Notes: generated by a model from the sequence alone, not told the origin. 64,000 nucleotides of DNA from Spirochaetia bacterium (GCA_029975555.1 JARKOY010000165.1:36826-100825); one strand, 5' to 3'; counted from the stretch's first letter, positions 47,174 through 56,104 are shown. Translations and numbers: made by a program.

Positions 47174-48457
47174 ATGCTCGACATACGTTTTATCAAAGAA
47201 AACCTGGATGCGGTTCGACAGAATATCCGCGATCGCTATATGAATGCGGATGCCGACCTGGTCGTCTCGCTCTACGACAGGCGCAACGGCACGCTGCGCG
47301 AACTCGAGGATGCCAGACGCCGCAGAAACGAGAATGCGCAGGCGATGAAATCGCCCATGGCTGCGGAAGACCGCGCTCGCCGCATCGAAGAGGGCAAGCG
47401 CCTCAAAGAGACAATCGCCCGCCTCGAATCGGAACTTCAGGAAATCGAAGCCTCCTTCGCCGCCGAGATGGCCAAAATCCCGAACATGGCCCACCCCGCT
47501 GCCCCTCGTGGAAAAGAGGATAAAGACAACCTCGAGGTGAAGCGTGTCGGCGCCCCCACGCGGTTCAGTTTTACCCCGAAGGATCACGTGGAGCTTGGGC
47601 AGAGCCTCGACATCATCGATTTTGATACGGCGACAAAAGTTTCGGGCACGAAATTCTATTACCTGAAAAACGAAGGGGTCATCCTTGAGCTCGCGCTCGT
47701 GCGCTATGCTCTGGATGTGCTTGCGAAGCATGGCTTTACGCTGATGACGACGCCGGATGTCGCTAAAACGGAAATTCTGGAGGGAATCGGGTTCAATCCC
47801 CGTGGGGCGGAATCGAACGTCTACACGCTGGAGGGTGAAGGGTCCTGCCTCATCGGGACTGCTGAGATTACGCTCGGCGGATACTACAGCGGCGCGGTCC
47901 TTGAAAAGGACCAGCTGCCCATACGCTTTGCGGGCCTCTCGCACTGTTTCAGAAGAGAAGCCGGGGCGGCGGGCCAGTTTTCCAAGGGGCTGTACCGCGT
48001 ACACCAGTTCACGAAGGTCGAGATGTTCGTGTACTGCCTGCCGGAGGACTCCGAGCGCATACACGAGGAGCTGCGCTCGATCGAAGAAGAGATATTCTCG
48101 AGCCTCGATATCCCCTTCCGGGTCGTCGACACTTGCACGGGCGACCTCGGCGCACCCGCCTACCGCAAGTGGGATCTGGAAGCATGGATGCCTGGGCGCA
48201 ACAACGGCGAATGGGGAGAGATCACCTCAACATCCAACTGCACCGACTATCAGGCGCGCAGACTCAATGTGCGGTACAGGGATGCAGAGGGGAAAAATCG
48301 ATTCGTGCACATGCTCAACGGCACGGCGATCGCATGCTCGCGCGCGATTATCGCAATACTCGAAAATTTCCAGCAAGCAGACGGTTCGGTGCGAATTCCC
48401 AAGGCCCTCGTCCCCTATTGTGGCTTCGAGGCCATAGGGCCGCGGCGCAAGGGCTAA
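47174..48457 (+). CDS. serS: Seryl-tRNA synthetase
   Basis: 427 residues. [18 protein letters not shown] and a long N-terminal antiparallel coiled coil (about 30-100) bind tRNA. Class II core motifs appear as [48 protein letters not shown] and [18 protein letters not shown]. Start at 47174 without a Shine-Dalgarno sequence. Divergent from prfA. Confidence 0.96.
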   Translation: MLDIRFIKENLDAVRQNIRDRYMNADADLVVSLYDRRNGTLRELEDARRRRNENAQAMKSPMAAEDRARRIEEGKRLKETIARLESELQEIEASFAAEMAKIPNMAHPAAPRGKEDKDNLEVKRVGAPTRFSFTPKDHVELGQSLDIIDFDTATKVSGTKFYYLKNEGVILELALVRYALDVLAKHGFTLMTTPDVAKTEILEGIGFNPRGAESNVYTLEGEGSCLIGTAEITLGGYYSGAVLEKDQLPIRFAGLSHCFRREAGAAGQFSKGLYRVHQFTKVEMFVYCLPEDSERIHEELRSIEEEIFSSLDIPFRVVDTCTGDLGAPAYRKWDLEAWMPGRNNGEWGEITSTSNCTDYQARRLNVRYRDAEGKNRFVHMLNGTAIACSRAIIAILENFQQADGSVRIPKALVPYCGFEAIGPRRKG

Positions 48458-48492
48458 AACGTTCTGTTCTTGTCGTAATACGACAGGCAGAC

Positions 48493-48933
48493 TTACGGCA
48501 GATTAGGCGATGACATCATCGGCTTACGCCACGGCTGGATCGTGCCGGCCGACTCCCAGCGAATTTTCCGCCGTATCTCCAACTTGCCGCCTGCGGTCCG
48601 GACGCAGACCCCGAAGAGTCCGCTCCCTATGTAGACGAGTCTTTCGTCGGGGGCAAGTCTTTCCTCTTTCGACAGGATTTCCAGGGCACAGTCGAAATGA
48701 ATCGGCTCACCGTCCTCGCGGGAGGCAATCGCTCCCATCAGATCGAAGATTGGCTTGCCGCAGACCGCGCATATTTTGAGCTCCTGAGGAGGGCGCTCAG
48801 CCTGCGACTTCTGGGATGGCGCACTTGTCCCCTGCTGCACAGCTGACCTTGTCGACTTTCGTCTGCGGACATGGTGGGTGCGGGGCTTTCTGTTCCCGGA
48901 TTTCGGTGGATTATTGTTCGGTTCAGTGTTCAT
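48493..48933 (-). CDS. Hypothetical protein with a possible zinc-binding CxxC...HxxC segment
   Basis: 146 residues. The first 50 are basic and low-complexity (KPRTHHVRRRKSTR). The core ICAVCGKPIFDLMGAI then PIHFDCALEIL gives a CxxC and HxxC pair, suggesting a structural zinc. VYIGSGLFGVCV and RRKIRWES follow. I do not recognise the family; a nucleic-acid-binding role fits the charge. Coupled by ATGA to the upstream small gene. The 35-base spacer to serS holds the 15-bp palindrome TGTCGTAATACGACA. Confidence 0.7.
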   Translation of the reverse strand: MNTEPNNNPPKSGNRKPRTHHVRRRKSTRSAVQQGTSAPSQKSQAERPPQELKICAVCGKPIFDLMGAIASREDGEPIHFDCALEILSKEERLAPDERLVYIGSGLFGVCVRTAGGKLEIRRKIRWESAGTIQPWRKPMMSSPNLP

Positions 48934-49151
48934 CGCGATTTGCCCTTCACTGTATTTGACAGCATTTCGGCAATCGATGCAATCGCCCCATCCAGATAGC
49001 GATCGTCGATCAGTTTGTGCTTGAGTTCGTAGAGGCGTTTCCAGCTCGTGGCTTTCATCTCTTCGGTGAGGTCGTACTCTGAAAGAAGAACATCATCGGG
49101 ACTCGATCCGGCCCAGGCCGGCATGTCCCTCGAGACATTACTCTGCTTCAT
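48930..49151 (-). CDS. Small hypothetical protein
   Basis: 73 residues, acidic N-terminal half (DDVLLSEYDLTEEMKA) and a basic helix (WKRLYELKHKLIDD). No known domain. The ATG at 49151 is inside the end of the yraN gene (14-base overlap) and its stop overlaps the zinc-segment gene, so it belongs to this string of small genes. Confidence 0.6.
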   Translation of the reverse strand: MKQSNVSRDMPAWAGSSPDDVLLSEYDLTEEMKATSWKRLYELKHKLIDDRYLDGAIASIAEMLSNTVKGKSR

Positions 49152-49545
49152 CGTGCTCCGCAAATGCGCCTTCCATATGCCTCACGCAGGCATTCCCTTG
49201 CACCAACATCACATCGTACCGAATGCGGTACTGATTATATTTTCGATGCATCGCGAGGAATAGTTTAGAAGTTTCGATGATCGACCTGCGCTTTTTTGCG
49301 CTGATGACGTGCTGGAGGTCTTCCTGAGTATATCGGTTTACCCTCTTGACTTCGACGAAGGCAACGACTTCACCGCGCAGGGCAACAATGTCGACCTCTC
49401 CACGCCTCGTGCGGAAGTTCTGGGCCACAATGGACCATCCGGCATCGAGAAGGTACTGGCGCCCTGCCGCCTCTCCTTCCCTCCCCCGCTGCACCGCACC
49501 GATCATTCCTGTTTCGAAGCTCCCTGAATATGGACGCATGGTCAT
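49138..49545 (-). CDS. YraN/UPF0102 family nuclease-fold protein
   Basis: 135 residues. GREGEAAGRQYLLDAGW, then NFRTRRGEVDIVALRGEVVAFVEVKR, gives the GExD...ExK pattern of a Holliday-junction-resolvase-like nuclease fold. Function in cells is poorly known. Alternative starts at 49539 and 49506. It follows the rplS terminator, a common location beside the trmD operon. Confidence 0.87.
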   Translation of the reverse strand: MTMRPYSGSFETGMIGAVQRGREGEAAGRQYLLDAGWSIVAQNFRTRRGEVDIVALRGEVVAFVEVKRVNRYTQEDLQHVISAKKRRSIIETSKLFLAMHRKYNQYRIRYDVMLVQGNACVRHMEGAFAEHDEAE

Positions 49546-49570
49546 GGGGCCTGTGCTTCAAAAATCGGTC

Positions 49571-49612
49571 ATAAAAAAAGCTGCCTGGCCTCTTGCCCAC
49601 GCAGCTTTTTAT
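49571..49612 (-). terminator. Rho-independent terminator after rplS
   Basis: A 10-bp stem (AAAAAGCTGC at 49575-49584 with GCAGCTTTTT at 49601-49610) and 16-base loop. On the minus strand a T run follows the stem. It lies 42 bases after the rplS stop. Confidence 0.85.
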
Positions 49613-49653
49613 AGAGAGAACCGGCACCACCATGGGGTGTGCCGCAGGCTTTG

Positions 49654-50034
49654 CTACACTTCCTGCTGACCGCCCTGCTCGCCTTTGCGCCCTCCGACCA
49701 GCGTCTTGACCTTCGACTTTTTGCCGACCTTGGTGCGGATATAGTAGAGCTTGGCGCGGCGGACTTTACCAGTCTTTATGATCTCGACCTTCTCCACGCG
49801 AGGTGAATTGTAGGGAAACACGCGCTCGACGCCCACGCCGTAAGAGTTTTTCCGCACGGTGAATGTCTTGCCGGCTCCCGCATTCTTCATCGCAATGACG
49901 AGACCTTCGTATGCCTGAACTCGCTCGGTTTTGCCTTCGACAATCTTAAAACTGACGCGGACAGTATCTCCAACCCTAAATGCGGGCAGGTCGGTCCGCG
50001 CCTGTTCCGCCTGAATCTGCTGTACGAGGTTCAT
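49654..50034 (-). CDS. rplS: 50S ribosomal protein L19
   Basis: 126 residues. [53 protein letters not shown] and [12 protein letters not shown] are the L19 signature. Start at 50034 has GGAGGGGGAGA directly upstream, yet lies 59 bases inside the end of trmD. Last gene of the rpsP operon. Confidence 0.97.
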   Translation of the reverse strand: MNLVQQIQAEQARTDLPAFRVGDTVRVSFKIVEGKTERVQAYEGLVIAMKNAGAGKTFTVRKNSYGVGVERVFPYNSPRVEKVEIIKTGKVRRAKLYYIRTKVGKKSKVKTLVGGRKGEQGGQQEV

Positions 50035-50761
50035 TCTCTCCCCCTCCGTCTATCACTTCTTTGAGCAATCTGCCGAGTTCGCTGGACAGATCGATAGTAT
50101 GCAAAAGTTCCGGTCTGTAGGCAAGCGTCTTCACAAGGCTCGCCTTAAGCCGCCAACGGGCAATCGCGGCGTGATTACCGCTGACCAGCACTTCTGGGAC
50201 GTGCATGGTAGCATATTCTTCGGGCCTTGTATACTGGGGATACTCCAGCAGACCCGATGAAAAGCTTTCTTCCGCAAGCGATTCGCCTGAAATGACGCCG
50301 GGTATCAAACGATATACCGCATCCACGACCACCATCGCCGCCACTTCTCCGCTCGAAAGCACATAGTCCCCGATGGAGACCTCATCGGTCACCCTCGTGT
50401 CGATGATGCGCTGATCGATGCCTTCGTAGCGTCCGCAGAGAATGACGAGATTCTCTTCCCTCGCAAAGTCGGCGGCCATCGCCTGGTTGAAGAGCCTTCC
50501 GGAAGGCGTGACATAGATCGTCCGCAGTGCAGGGGAACCTGCCGCCTCGAGCGCCCTGTCCAAGGGTTCGGGCTTCATCAGCATGCCTGCCCCCCCACCG
50601 AACACTTCGTCATCGCACTTGCGGTGGCGATCGTAGGCATAGTCCCTGATGTCGACGAGTTCGTAGGAGACAAGCCCCTTCGCCACGGCCCTTTTCATGA
50701 TCGAAGCTGAAAAATAAGCTTCGAGAATTTCGGGAAAGAGGGAAAGAACCTTGATCTTCAT
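49976..50761 (-). CDS. trmD: tRNA (guanine-N1)-methyltransferase
   Basis: 261 residues of the SPOUT class, methylating G37 of t[73 protein letters not shown] (trefoil knot) are seen. Start at the ATG at 50761 overlaps rimM (ATGA). The last ~20 residues, a Gly/Glu/Asp-rich tail, are encoded within rplS in another frame. Confidence 0.96.
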   Translation of the reverse strand: MKIKVLSLFPEILEAYFSASIMKRAVAKGLVSYELVDIRDYAYDRHRKCDDEVFGGGAGMLMKPEPLDRALEAAGSPALRTIYVTPSGRLFNQAMAADFAREENLVILCGRYEGIDQRIIDTRVTDEVSIGDYVLSSGEVAAMVVVDAVYRLIPGVISGESLAEESFSSGLLEYPQYTRPEEYATMHVPEVLVSGNHAAIARWRLKASLVKTLAYRPELLHTIDLSSELGRLLKEVIDGGGENEPRTADSGGTGADRPARI

Positions 50762-51285
50762 TCCAGAATCCACGGGCTCACAATTTCGAGCTCACCTTTC
50801 TCCTCGTCGACGTCGCCCACAAATTCTCTGCGGAAGGGGACAAGCACCGTCCCCCCGCTGTCGCGCCTGACCTCCAAGAGGTCGTCGGCGGCCCCCTCGA
50901 GCACCGCAGCGACTACTCCGACGCGCCTTCCCTCCACCGTCGCGACCATGCCCACCAGATCGGCGACGTAATATTCGCCGTCCTTCCTCGGGCAGGCCTG
51001 CCCGCGCGGCAGAAAGAGCTCCCGGCCCACGAGCTGACGCGCCTTTTCGGGCGTCCCGTACCCCTCAAAGACGATACTGGCTCCCCAACCGCCTTCGAGG
51101 ACCTGCAGGACCTTCATTGCCCGGGCATCCTGTAGCCCGAGCGATCCACCCACGAGAATTTCGCCTGCAGCCGCAATGTGCGAAAATTCGCCGGAATAGC
51201 TTATGAGCCTGAGTTCACCCTCCAGCCCCCTGACCGCACCGAGCCTCGCGACGGCGAGATATCTGGGCTTGCCCATCTCATGCAT
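50758..51285 (-). CDS. rimM: Ribosome maturation factor RimM
   Basis: 175 residues with N-terminal RimM barrel (AVARLGAVRGLEGELRLISYSGE) and a C-terminal PRC-barrel (YYVADLVGMVATVEGRRVG, VLVPFRREFV, VSPWILE). Assists 30S assembly. Start 51285 or 51276. Lies between khpA and trmD as usual. Confidence 0.94.
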   Translation of the reverse strand: MHEMGKPRYLAVARLGAVRGLEGELRLISYSGEFSHIAAAGEILVGGSLGLQDARAMKVLQVLEGGWGASIVFEGYGTPEKARQLVGRELFLPRGQACPRKDGEYYVADLVGMVATVEGRRVGVVAAVLEGAADDLLEVRRDSGGTVLVPFRREFVGDVDEEKGELEIVSPWILE

Positions 51286-51300
51286 GGCGGCCAGCCGAAT

Positions 51301-51534
51301 TCAGTCCAGAATCTCCAGAATGACGCGTTTCGACTGCGACGAGGCCGCGGCGGACAGAATGGTCCGGATCGCACGCGCAATTCGGCCGTTTTTACCGATG
51401 ACCTTACCCACATCGCTCTCGGCAACCCGCAGCTCGAGGATGGTGGACTTTTCGCCTTCGATCACCTTGATGTTGACGGCATCGGGGTTGTCGACAAGCG
51501 ACTTGACAATATACTCAACGAGATCGCGTTCCAT
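51301..51534 (-). CDS. khpA: KH domain RNA-binding protein KhpA
   Basis: 77 residues, a single KH domain with GxxG loop in VGKVIGKNGRIARAIRTIL. KhpA proteins bind structured RNAs and often work with KhpB. It lies between rpsP and rimM, the conserved position for this gene. Confidence 0.93.
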   Translation of the reverse strand: MERDLVEYIVKSLVDNPDAVNIKVIEGEKSTILELRVAESDVGKVIGKNGRIARAIRTILSAAASSQSKRVILEILD

Positions 51535-51549
51535 AGTATTCCAACCGAC

Positions 51550-51801
51550 TCAGCCGAGCCGTATGCCTTTCTTGTTGAAGAGAGAGCGGACGGTGTCGGA
51601 GGGCAGAGCCCCCTTCGAGAGCCACTCTCTGGCCTTGGTCTCATCGATCTTGAGCTGCTTGTCCTCGACCTCGATGGGGTGGTAGTAGCCGAGCTCGTCG
51701 ATCGTTTTGGAATCGCGCGCGGAGCGAGAGTCCATGACGACGATCCGGTAGTATGGCCTGGCCTTCGCGCCGAACCGTTTAAGTCTAATGCGTACGCTCA
51801 C
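51550..51801 (-). CDS. rpsP: 30S ribosomal protein S16
   Basis: 83 residues: SVRIRLKRFGAKARPYYRIVVMDSRSARDSK and IDELGYYHPIE (read in parts) are S16. I start at the GTG at 51801, six bases after AGGAGG; the ATG at 51807 touches that site and is too close. First gene of rpsP-khpA-rimM-trmD-rplS. Confidence 0.95.
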   Translation of the reverse strand: MSVRIRLKRFGAKARPYYRIVVMDSRSARDSKTIDELGYYHPIEVEDKQLKIDETKAREWLSKGALPSDTVRSLFNKKGIRLG

Positions 51802-51834
51802 AAACATCCTCCTGATTTCGAAATATCGCCCTGT

Positions 51835-51876
51835 GGGCTCCGTTGTGTCTTGCACATCCGTTCCCGTGCGGAGCCC
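51835..51876 (-). promoter_or_regulatory. Hairpin in the rpsP mRNA leader
   Basis: GGGCTCCG (51869-51876 on the minus strand) pairs with CGGAGCCC (51835-51842) across 26 bases. A smaller TGTG/CACA stem lies inside. It lies in the leader about 30 bases upstream of the ribosome site. It could be a ribosomal-protein or attenuation element; there is no T run, so it is not a terminator. Confidence 0.45.
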
Positions 51877-51900
51877 GAATGAGGGAACATGCGCCGAAAC

Positions 51901-51930
51901 TTTATATACCATTACCCCGCAAGACGTCAA
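51901..51930 (-). promoter_or_regulatory. Promoter of the rpsP operon
   Basis: Minus strand TTGACG (51925-51930) and TATAAA (51901-51906), 18-base spacer, or TATATA with 16. The leader would be about 90 bases and include the hairpin. Confidence 0.65.
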
Positions 51931-51944
51931 CTCGGGGTCTGGCC

Positions 51945-51973
51945 TTGCCACAGGCATCGCGTTGGAGTACCTT
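51945..51973 (+). promoter_or_regulatory. Possible leaderless promoter of the dihydrouridine synthase gene
   Basis: TTGCCA (51945-51950), 17-base spacer, TACCTT (51968-51973), then seven bases and the ATG at 51981. The -10 is weak. Confidence 0.35.
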
Positions 51974-51980
51974 CCGGACT

Positions 51981-52964
51981 ATGGTTTTCTTCCCTCGCGG
52001 CGCTCTGCTTTTGGCGCCCATGGTCGGCATCACGAACAGGGCGTTCAGGACACTCGTGCACGAGCTTGGGGATGCGGACTGGTACACGACCGAAATGGCG
52101 AGCGCGGAGGCCTTCCTTGCTGGCGGAAGGAACGAATCGGCCTATCTCGATCCGGCACCATGCCCCGCACGCACCTCTGTGCAGTTTGCCGCACGCACTC
52201 CGGAAGCGCTCGCCGCCGCATGCCGAGCGCTGTCTAAGATGCCCGATGTACAGCGCCCCGCGGGAATCGACATCAACATGGGCTGCGCGGCACCGCACAT
52301 CAAAGCCTCAGGGCGGGGAGCCGCACTCCTCGACGACCCAGCACGAGCACGGGAGATGGTCGCAGCCGCGCGCGAAAACTGGCCAGGCGCGCTCTCCGCA
52401 AAGATACGGCTCAGCGCTGTCCAGGGCGAAGAAGGGACTGTGCTCTTGGCCAAGGCCCTGGCGGCGGCGGGCCTCGATTTTCTCGTAGTCCACGCGAGAT
52501 TCGACACCCAGAAGTTTCGGCGCAAGGTCGACCACGGCTTCGCCCTTTTGCTGGCCCAAGAACTCTCCATTCCTGTCATCGCGAACGGCGACATCTCCAC
52601 GGCCGAAGAGTGCCGCTCGCTCCTCGCGTCGGGTAAGATGCACAGCCTGATGATCGGCCGGGCCGCGGTGCGCGAACCGTGGCTCTTCAGGCGTCTCCAC
52701 GCCGAACTCTCAGACGTCCCCGAACGACCGCATGAACCACAGGATATTCTTGCGATCGGCCTGCGCTACATCGACCTTGCCCAGGCCATGCTCCCGCCCG
52801 AATGGCAAAAAGAAACCTGCCGACGCGTTTTTTGGTACTACGCAGACAACGTAAGCTTCGCGCACCACCTCAGATTTTCGCTCGTCAATGCACCCACGCT
52901 CGAAGCAATGAAGGCTTCCCTCACGCAGTATTTCAACGAAGTTCCTCAAGACAGATATCGGTAG
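51981..52964 (+). CDS. tRNA-dihydrouridine synthase family protein
   Basis: 327 residues, FMN-dependent Dus TIM barrel. LLAPMVGITNRAFRTLVHELG, the Gly/Cys loop DINMGCAAPHIKASGRGAALL (catalytic Cys in NMGCAAP), LVVHARFDTQKFRRK and VIANGDIS plus LMIGRAAVREPWLF. Reduces uridines in tRNA. Start at 51981, where the conserved domain begins; the frame extends upstream to 51843 without conservation. Divergent from rpsP. Which tRNA position is modified cannot be told. Confidence 0.9.
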   Translation: MVFFPRGALLLAPMVGITNRAFRTLVHELGDADWYTTEMASAEAFLAGGRNESAYLDPAPCPARTSVQFAARTPEALAAACRALSKMPDVQRPAGIDINMGCAAPHIKASGRGAALLDDPARAREMVAAARENWPGALSAKIRLSAVQGEEGTVLLAKALAAAGLDFLVVHARFDTQKFRRKVDHGFALLLAQELSIPVIANGDISTAEECRSLLASGKMHSLMIGRAAVREPWLFRRLHAELSDVPERPHEPQDILAIGLRYIDLAQAMLPPEWQKETCRRVFWYYADNVSFAHHLRFSLVNAPTLEAMKASLTQYFNEVPQDRYR

Positions 52965-53067
52965 AACGTGTACGGTGGAACAGGGTTCTCGGGATGAAAA
53001 GTATGGCCGGTATCGATAGTGTCCCGAAGCCTGCAGAGGGAGTTGGTTTTCACGCGCGTTAATTGAC

Positions 53068-53096
53068 TTGACGATATACATTTTTACATTTATAGT
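53068..53096 (+). promoter_or_regulatory. Promoter of acyl-CoA synthetase 2
   Basis: TTGACG (53068-53073), 17-base spacer, TATAGT (53091-53096). The surrounding 171-base gap is otherwise empty. Leader about 33 bases with AAGGGGG before the ATG. Confidence 0.75.
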
Positions 53097-53135
53097 AATT
53101 ATGTCAAACAGAATGCGCCAAGGGGGCTCAAGAAA

Positions 53136-55085
53136 ATGGCAAACACCATCCCTCAAATGTATATCGAAGTCGCCCAACGACAGCCGGATGTCACGGCGCA
53201 GCTTTCGAAGGACGCGCAGGGCACATTTCAGCCGACAAGCTACGGCACTCTTCTAAAGGAAGTGAGCATCTGCGCCCACGGGCTGCACCATCTGGGCATC
53301 AGGCGGGGCGACAAGGTCGGCCTCGTCTCCGACAACCGGAAAGAATGGCTCATCGCCGACCTCGCCATGCTCGGCCTCGGGGCTGCGGACGTGCCGCGCG
53401 GCTGCGACGCCACCGCCCAGGAAATCGCCTATATTCTGAGCTGGAGCGAATGCGCGACCGTCATCCTCGAGAACGATCGCCAACTGCAGAAGATCCTCGA
53501 CATCAAGGCAGGGCTCCTCCCTTTCGGCTCTCAATCCCTCAAGGAATCCCCCTATGCGCATCTGAAGACCGTCATCCTCTTCGATCCGCCAACCCCTTCA
53601 GTGCTCGAAAAGGCCATAGGCGCGGGCCTCGCTGTCTTCACCTTCATCGACATCATGCGAGAGGGGCTTGCCCTCTACGAGAAAGAGCCTGACTTCTTTC
53701 AGCATGAAGCCGCAAAAGGCCGGCGCAGTGACCTTGCGACCATCATCTACACGTCGGGCACGACGGGAGATCCCAAGGGTGTCATGCTGAGCCACGGCAA
53801 CTTCCTCCATCAGACCGAGTATTTGCCGGGCATCATCGGCGTAAAGAGCGGAGATGTGTTTCTCTCCGTGCTCCCTGTGTGGCACTCCTTCGAGCGCGTC
53901 GTCCAATACATCATACTGCAGGCAGGGGCCACGATCGCCTACTCGAAACCGGTGGGCTCAATCTTGCTTGCGGACATGCAGGCGGTACAACCGCAGTGGT
54001 TCACCTCTGTTCCACGCATCTGGGAATCGATCAAAGACAGCGTCTACAAGACGATACGCCAGAGCGGCGGCGTCAAAAAGGCGATGTTTTCCATGTTTGT
54101 CGGCATCGGAGAGGCGCACGCCTACTTCAGGAACATGCTCCTCGACCGGCTTCCGAAATTCTCGCCGCGCGCTCGGGCGATCGACATCGCCGTGGCGATC
54201 ATTCCTTTTGTGCTTTTGAGCCCCTTGCGGGCCCTCGGGGACGTCCTCGTATTCAAAAAAATAAGGGAAAAACTCGGCAAGGGCTTCATCGCGGGCATTT
54301 CCGGAGGGGGAGCCCTGCCCCCTTCGGTGGACAAATTCTTCGATGCGCTCGGAATTCTCATTCTTGAGGGCTACGGCCTCACCGAGACGGCGCCGGTGCT
54401 CGGCGTCAGGCTGAGGACGCACCCGGTGACCGGTACGGTCGGCCCCATCCACCGCGGCACCGAAATTCGCATCGTCGACGAGCACGGCAAGGTTCTCCCC
54501 GCTGGACAAAAGGGAGTCATCCAGGTCCGCGGGCCGCAGGTCATGCTCGGCTACTACAGACGCCCCGACCTCACCGCCAAAATTCTCTCCGAGGACGGGT
54601 GGCTCGACACCGGCGACCTCGGCATGCTCACCGTTCACGGGGAAATAAAGATCGTGGGGCGCGCCAAGGACACCATCGTCCTGCGCGGCGGCGAAAACAT
54701 CGAGCCGGTCCCCATCGAACAGAGGCTGTGCGAGAGCCCCTACATTCAACAGGCCGTCGTGCTCGGCCAAGATCAGAAATACCTCGCGGCCCTCATCGTG
54801 CCCCGTGAGGAAGCGCTCATCCAGTGGGCGGAGGAAAACGAAATCCCCTTCGCCGACTATGCCTCGCTCCTCGAGCAACCTGAAGTGAAAGAGCTGATCG
54901 ACAGTGAAATCAACGCGTGCGTGAGCATGAAAAACGGTTTCAAGCCCTTCGAGCGGATATTCCGCTTCGCCCTTCTGGCGCGACCGTTCGAACCAGGCCG
55001 CGAGCTCTCGGCCAAGCAGGAACTGAAGCGCCACACCATCAACGAGCTGTACAAAAATCAGATACGGGCACTGTTCGCCGAATAA
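53136..55085 (+). CDS. Long-chain fatty acid-CoA ligase
   Basis: 649 residues, ANL superfamily, closer to typical FadD15-type long-chain synthetases than the 19810 paralogue. P-loop TIIYTSGTTGDPKGVMLSHGN, PVWHSFERVVQY, ISGGGALPPSVDKFF, LEGYGLTETAPVLGVR, GWLDTGDLGML and VGRAKDTIVLRGGENIEPVPIE. A hydrophobic stretch near residues 345-370 may touch the membrane. It activates long-chain fatty acids for phospholipid synthesis or breakdown. Start 53136. Confidence 0.93.
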   Translation: MANTIPQMYIEVAQRQPDVTAQLSKDAQGTFQPTSYGTLLKEVSICAHGLHHLGIRRGDKVGLVSDNRKEWLIADLAMLGLGAADVPRGCDATAQEIAYILSWSECATVILENDRQLQKILDIKAGLLPFGSQSLKESPYAHLKTVILFDPPTPSVLEKAIGAGLAVFTFIDIMREGLALYEKEPDFFQHEAAKGRRSDLATIIYTSGTTGDPKGVMLSHGNFLHQTEYLPGIIGVKSGDVFLSVLPVWHSFERVVQYIILQAGATIAYSKPVGSILLADMQAVQPQWFTSVPRIWESIKDSVYKTIRQSGGVKKAMFSMFVGIGEAHAYFRNMLLDRLPKFSPRARAIDIAVAIIPFVLLSPLRALGDVLVFKKIREKLGKGFIAGISGGGALPPSVDKFFDALGILILEGYGLTETAPVLGVRLRTHPVTGTVGPIHRGTEIRIVDEHGKVLPAGQKGVIQVRGPQVMLGYYRRPDLTAKILSEDGWLDTGDLGMLTVHGEIKIVGRAKDTIVLRGGENIEPVPIEQRLCESPYIQQAVVLGQDQKYLAALIVPREEALIQWAEENEIPFADYASLLEQPEVKELIDSEINACVSMKNGFKPFERIFRFALLARPFEPGRELSAKQELKRHTINELYKNQIRALFAE

Positions 55086-55097
55086 ATCCTGACCGCC

Positions 55098-55973
55098 TCA
55101 ATTCACCTCGATGTCGCCCAAAACGCTCTTCACGTAGAGCCTGCGGGCTCCGTCGCCGGTGCGGAACGCGCAGCGCTGCGGCCCCATGCCCGCGGCGTTC
55201 ACGGAATGAATGGTGTCGATGCGCCCCGAAAGTGTCTCGGCCCGGAATTCCACGCTGCTGTGCTCGAGCTGAACCGAGATGTCCCCCGAGTAGGTCTGGA
55301 TTTCTCCTCCGCCGAAGAGGCCGAGGACTTCGAATTCTATATCTCCCTTGTTGGATATGAGTCTGACCCGCCCGCGGACATCGCGCACGCTCACCTTGCC
55401 CTGTTCGGAGACAACCGCAACGTTTTTTTCGACTTGATCGATGAGGGCCGATCCGTTCTGGAGTTCCACCTGCACCGAGCCTGAAATTCTGCTGCACCTG
55501 AGCGTGCCCTCGATGCTTCTCGCGGAACAGCCTTCGCAGCGCTCAATGCTGATGGCGCCGCTCACGCTCGAAGCTTCAACGAATTTGGCGCCCCTGACGC
55601 CAATGCTGCCTCGCTCGGTAATGGCGAGCACGTTCGACGGCAAGCCGCGCACCTGAATGGAGCCCCTCGAGGAGTGCACTTCGATGTCGGAGATGTGCTG
55701 TGGAATGAAAACATTGCACTTGCCGATCCGCACGAACTCATTGCCCATTACGTCGAGTATGGCGATGCTCTCGGCGTGTCGAAGCCTGCAGGACCATGCG
55801 TCGATTTCGGCGGAAGCGCCTTCCAGCTCAATAGAATAGCGAAGATTTGCATCTTCCGACTTGGTCACGGTGATGTCGCCCTCCGAAACACGGAGCACAA
55901 TCCGCCTGACATGTTCTACGCTCTGGACATCCTCGACAAATCGAAAATCTATGTCAACACCTTCGGTGCGCAT
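55098..55973 (-). CDS. DUF4097-like beta-helix protein, no signal peptide
   Basis: 291 residues built of short repeated beta strands with alternating hydrophobic residues (SSRGSIQVRGL, TERGSIGVRGA, SNKGDIEFEVLG, YSGDISVQLEHSS, VLGDIEVN). This is the pattern of DUF4097/DUF4098 right-handed beta-helix proteins often found next to membrane-stress regulators. There is no signal peptide or membrane helix, so it is probably cytoplasmic. GTGGAGG nine bases before the ATG. Convergent with acyl-CoA synthetase 2. Confidence 0.75.
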   Translation of the reverse strand: MRTEGVDIDFRFVEDVQSVEHVRRIVLRVSEGDITVTKSEDANLRYSIELEGASAEIDAWSCRLRHAESIAILDVMGNEFVRIGKCNVFIPQHISDIEVHSSRGSIQVRGLPSNVLAITERGSIGVRGAKFVEASSVSGAISIERCEGCSARSIEGTLRCSRISGSVQVELQNGSALIDQVEKNVAVVSEQGKVSVRDVRGRVRLISNKGDIEFEVLGLFGGGEIQTYSGDISVQLEHSSVEFRAETLSGRIDTIHSVNAAGMGPQRCAFRTGDGARRLYVKSVLGDIEVN

Positions 55974-56020
55974 CCAACATTGCCTCCACGTGCTGAATCC
56001 GATCCGTACTAATTTTAAAA

Positions 56021-56029
56021 ATTATATCA
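56021..56029 (-). promoter_or_regulatory. Extended -10 promoter of the DUF4097-like gene
   Basis: Minus strand TGATATAAT, a consensus extended -10, with a weak TCGTCA 17 bases upstream. Leader about 40 bases. Confidence 0.6.
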
Positions 56030-56068
56030 CGGCCTGTTATTTTTGACGAGGACCAAAAAGGTTGACGC

Positions 56069-56097
56069 TTGACGGCGAGCGTATTTGGTTTTATAAT
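56069..56097 (+). promoter_or_regulatory. Near-consensus promoter of the winged-helix operon
   Basis: TTGACG (56069-56074), 17-base spacer, perfect TATAAT (56092-56097). Expected +1 near 56104, directly at the inverted repeat. Confidence 0.8.
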
Positions 56098-56104
56098 ATT
56101 TTTA

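Noticed and set aside
48472..48486. TGTCGTAATACGACA palindrome between serS and the next convergent gene
   Set aside because: The stem is only seven bases and no T run follows on either strand, so I do not call it a terminator.
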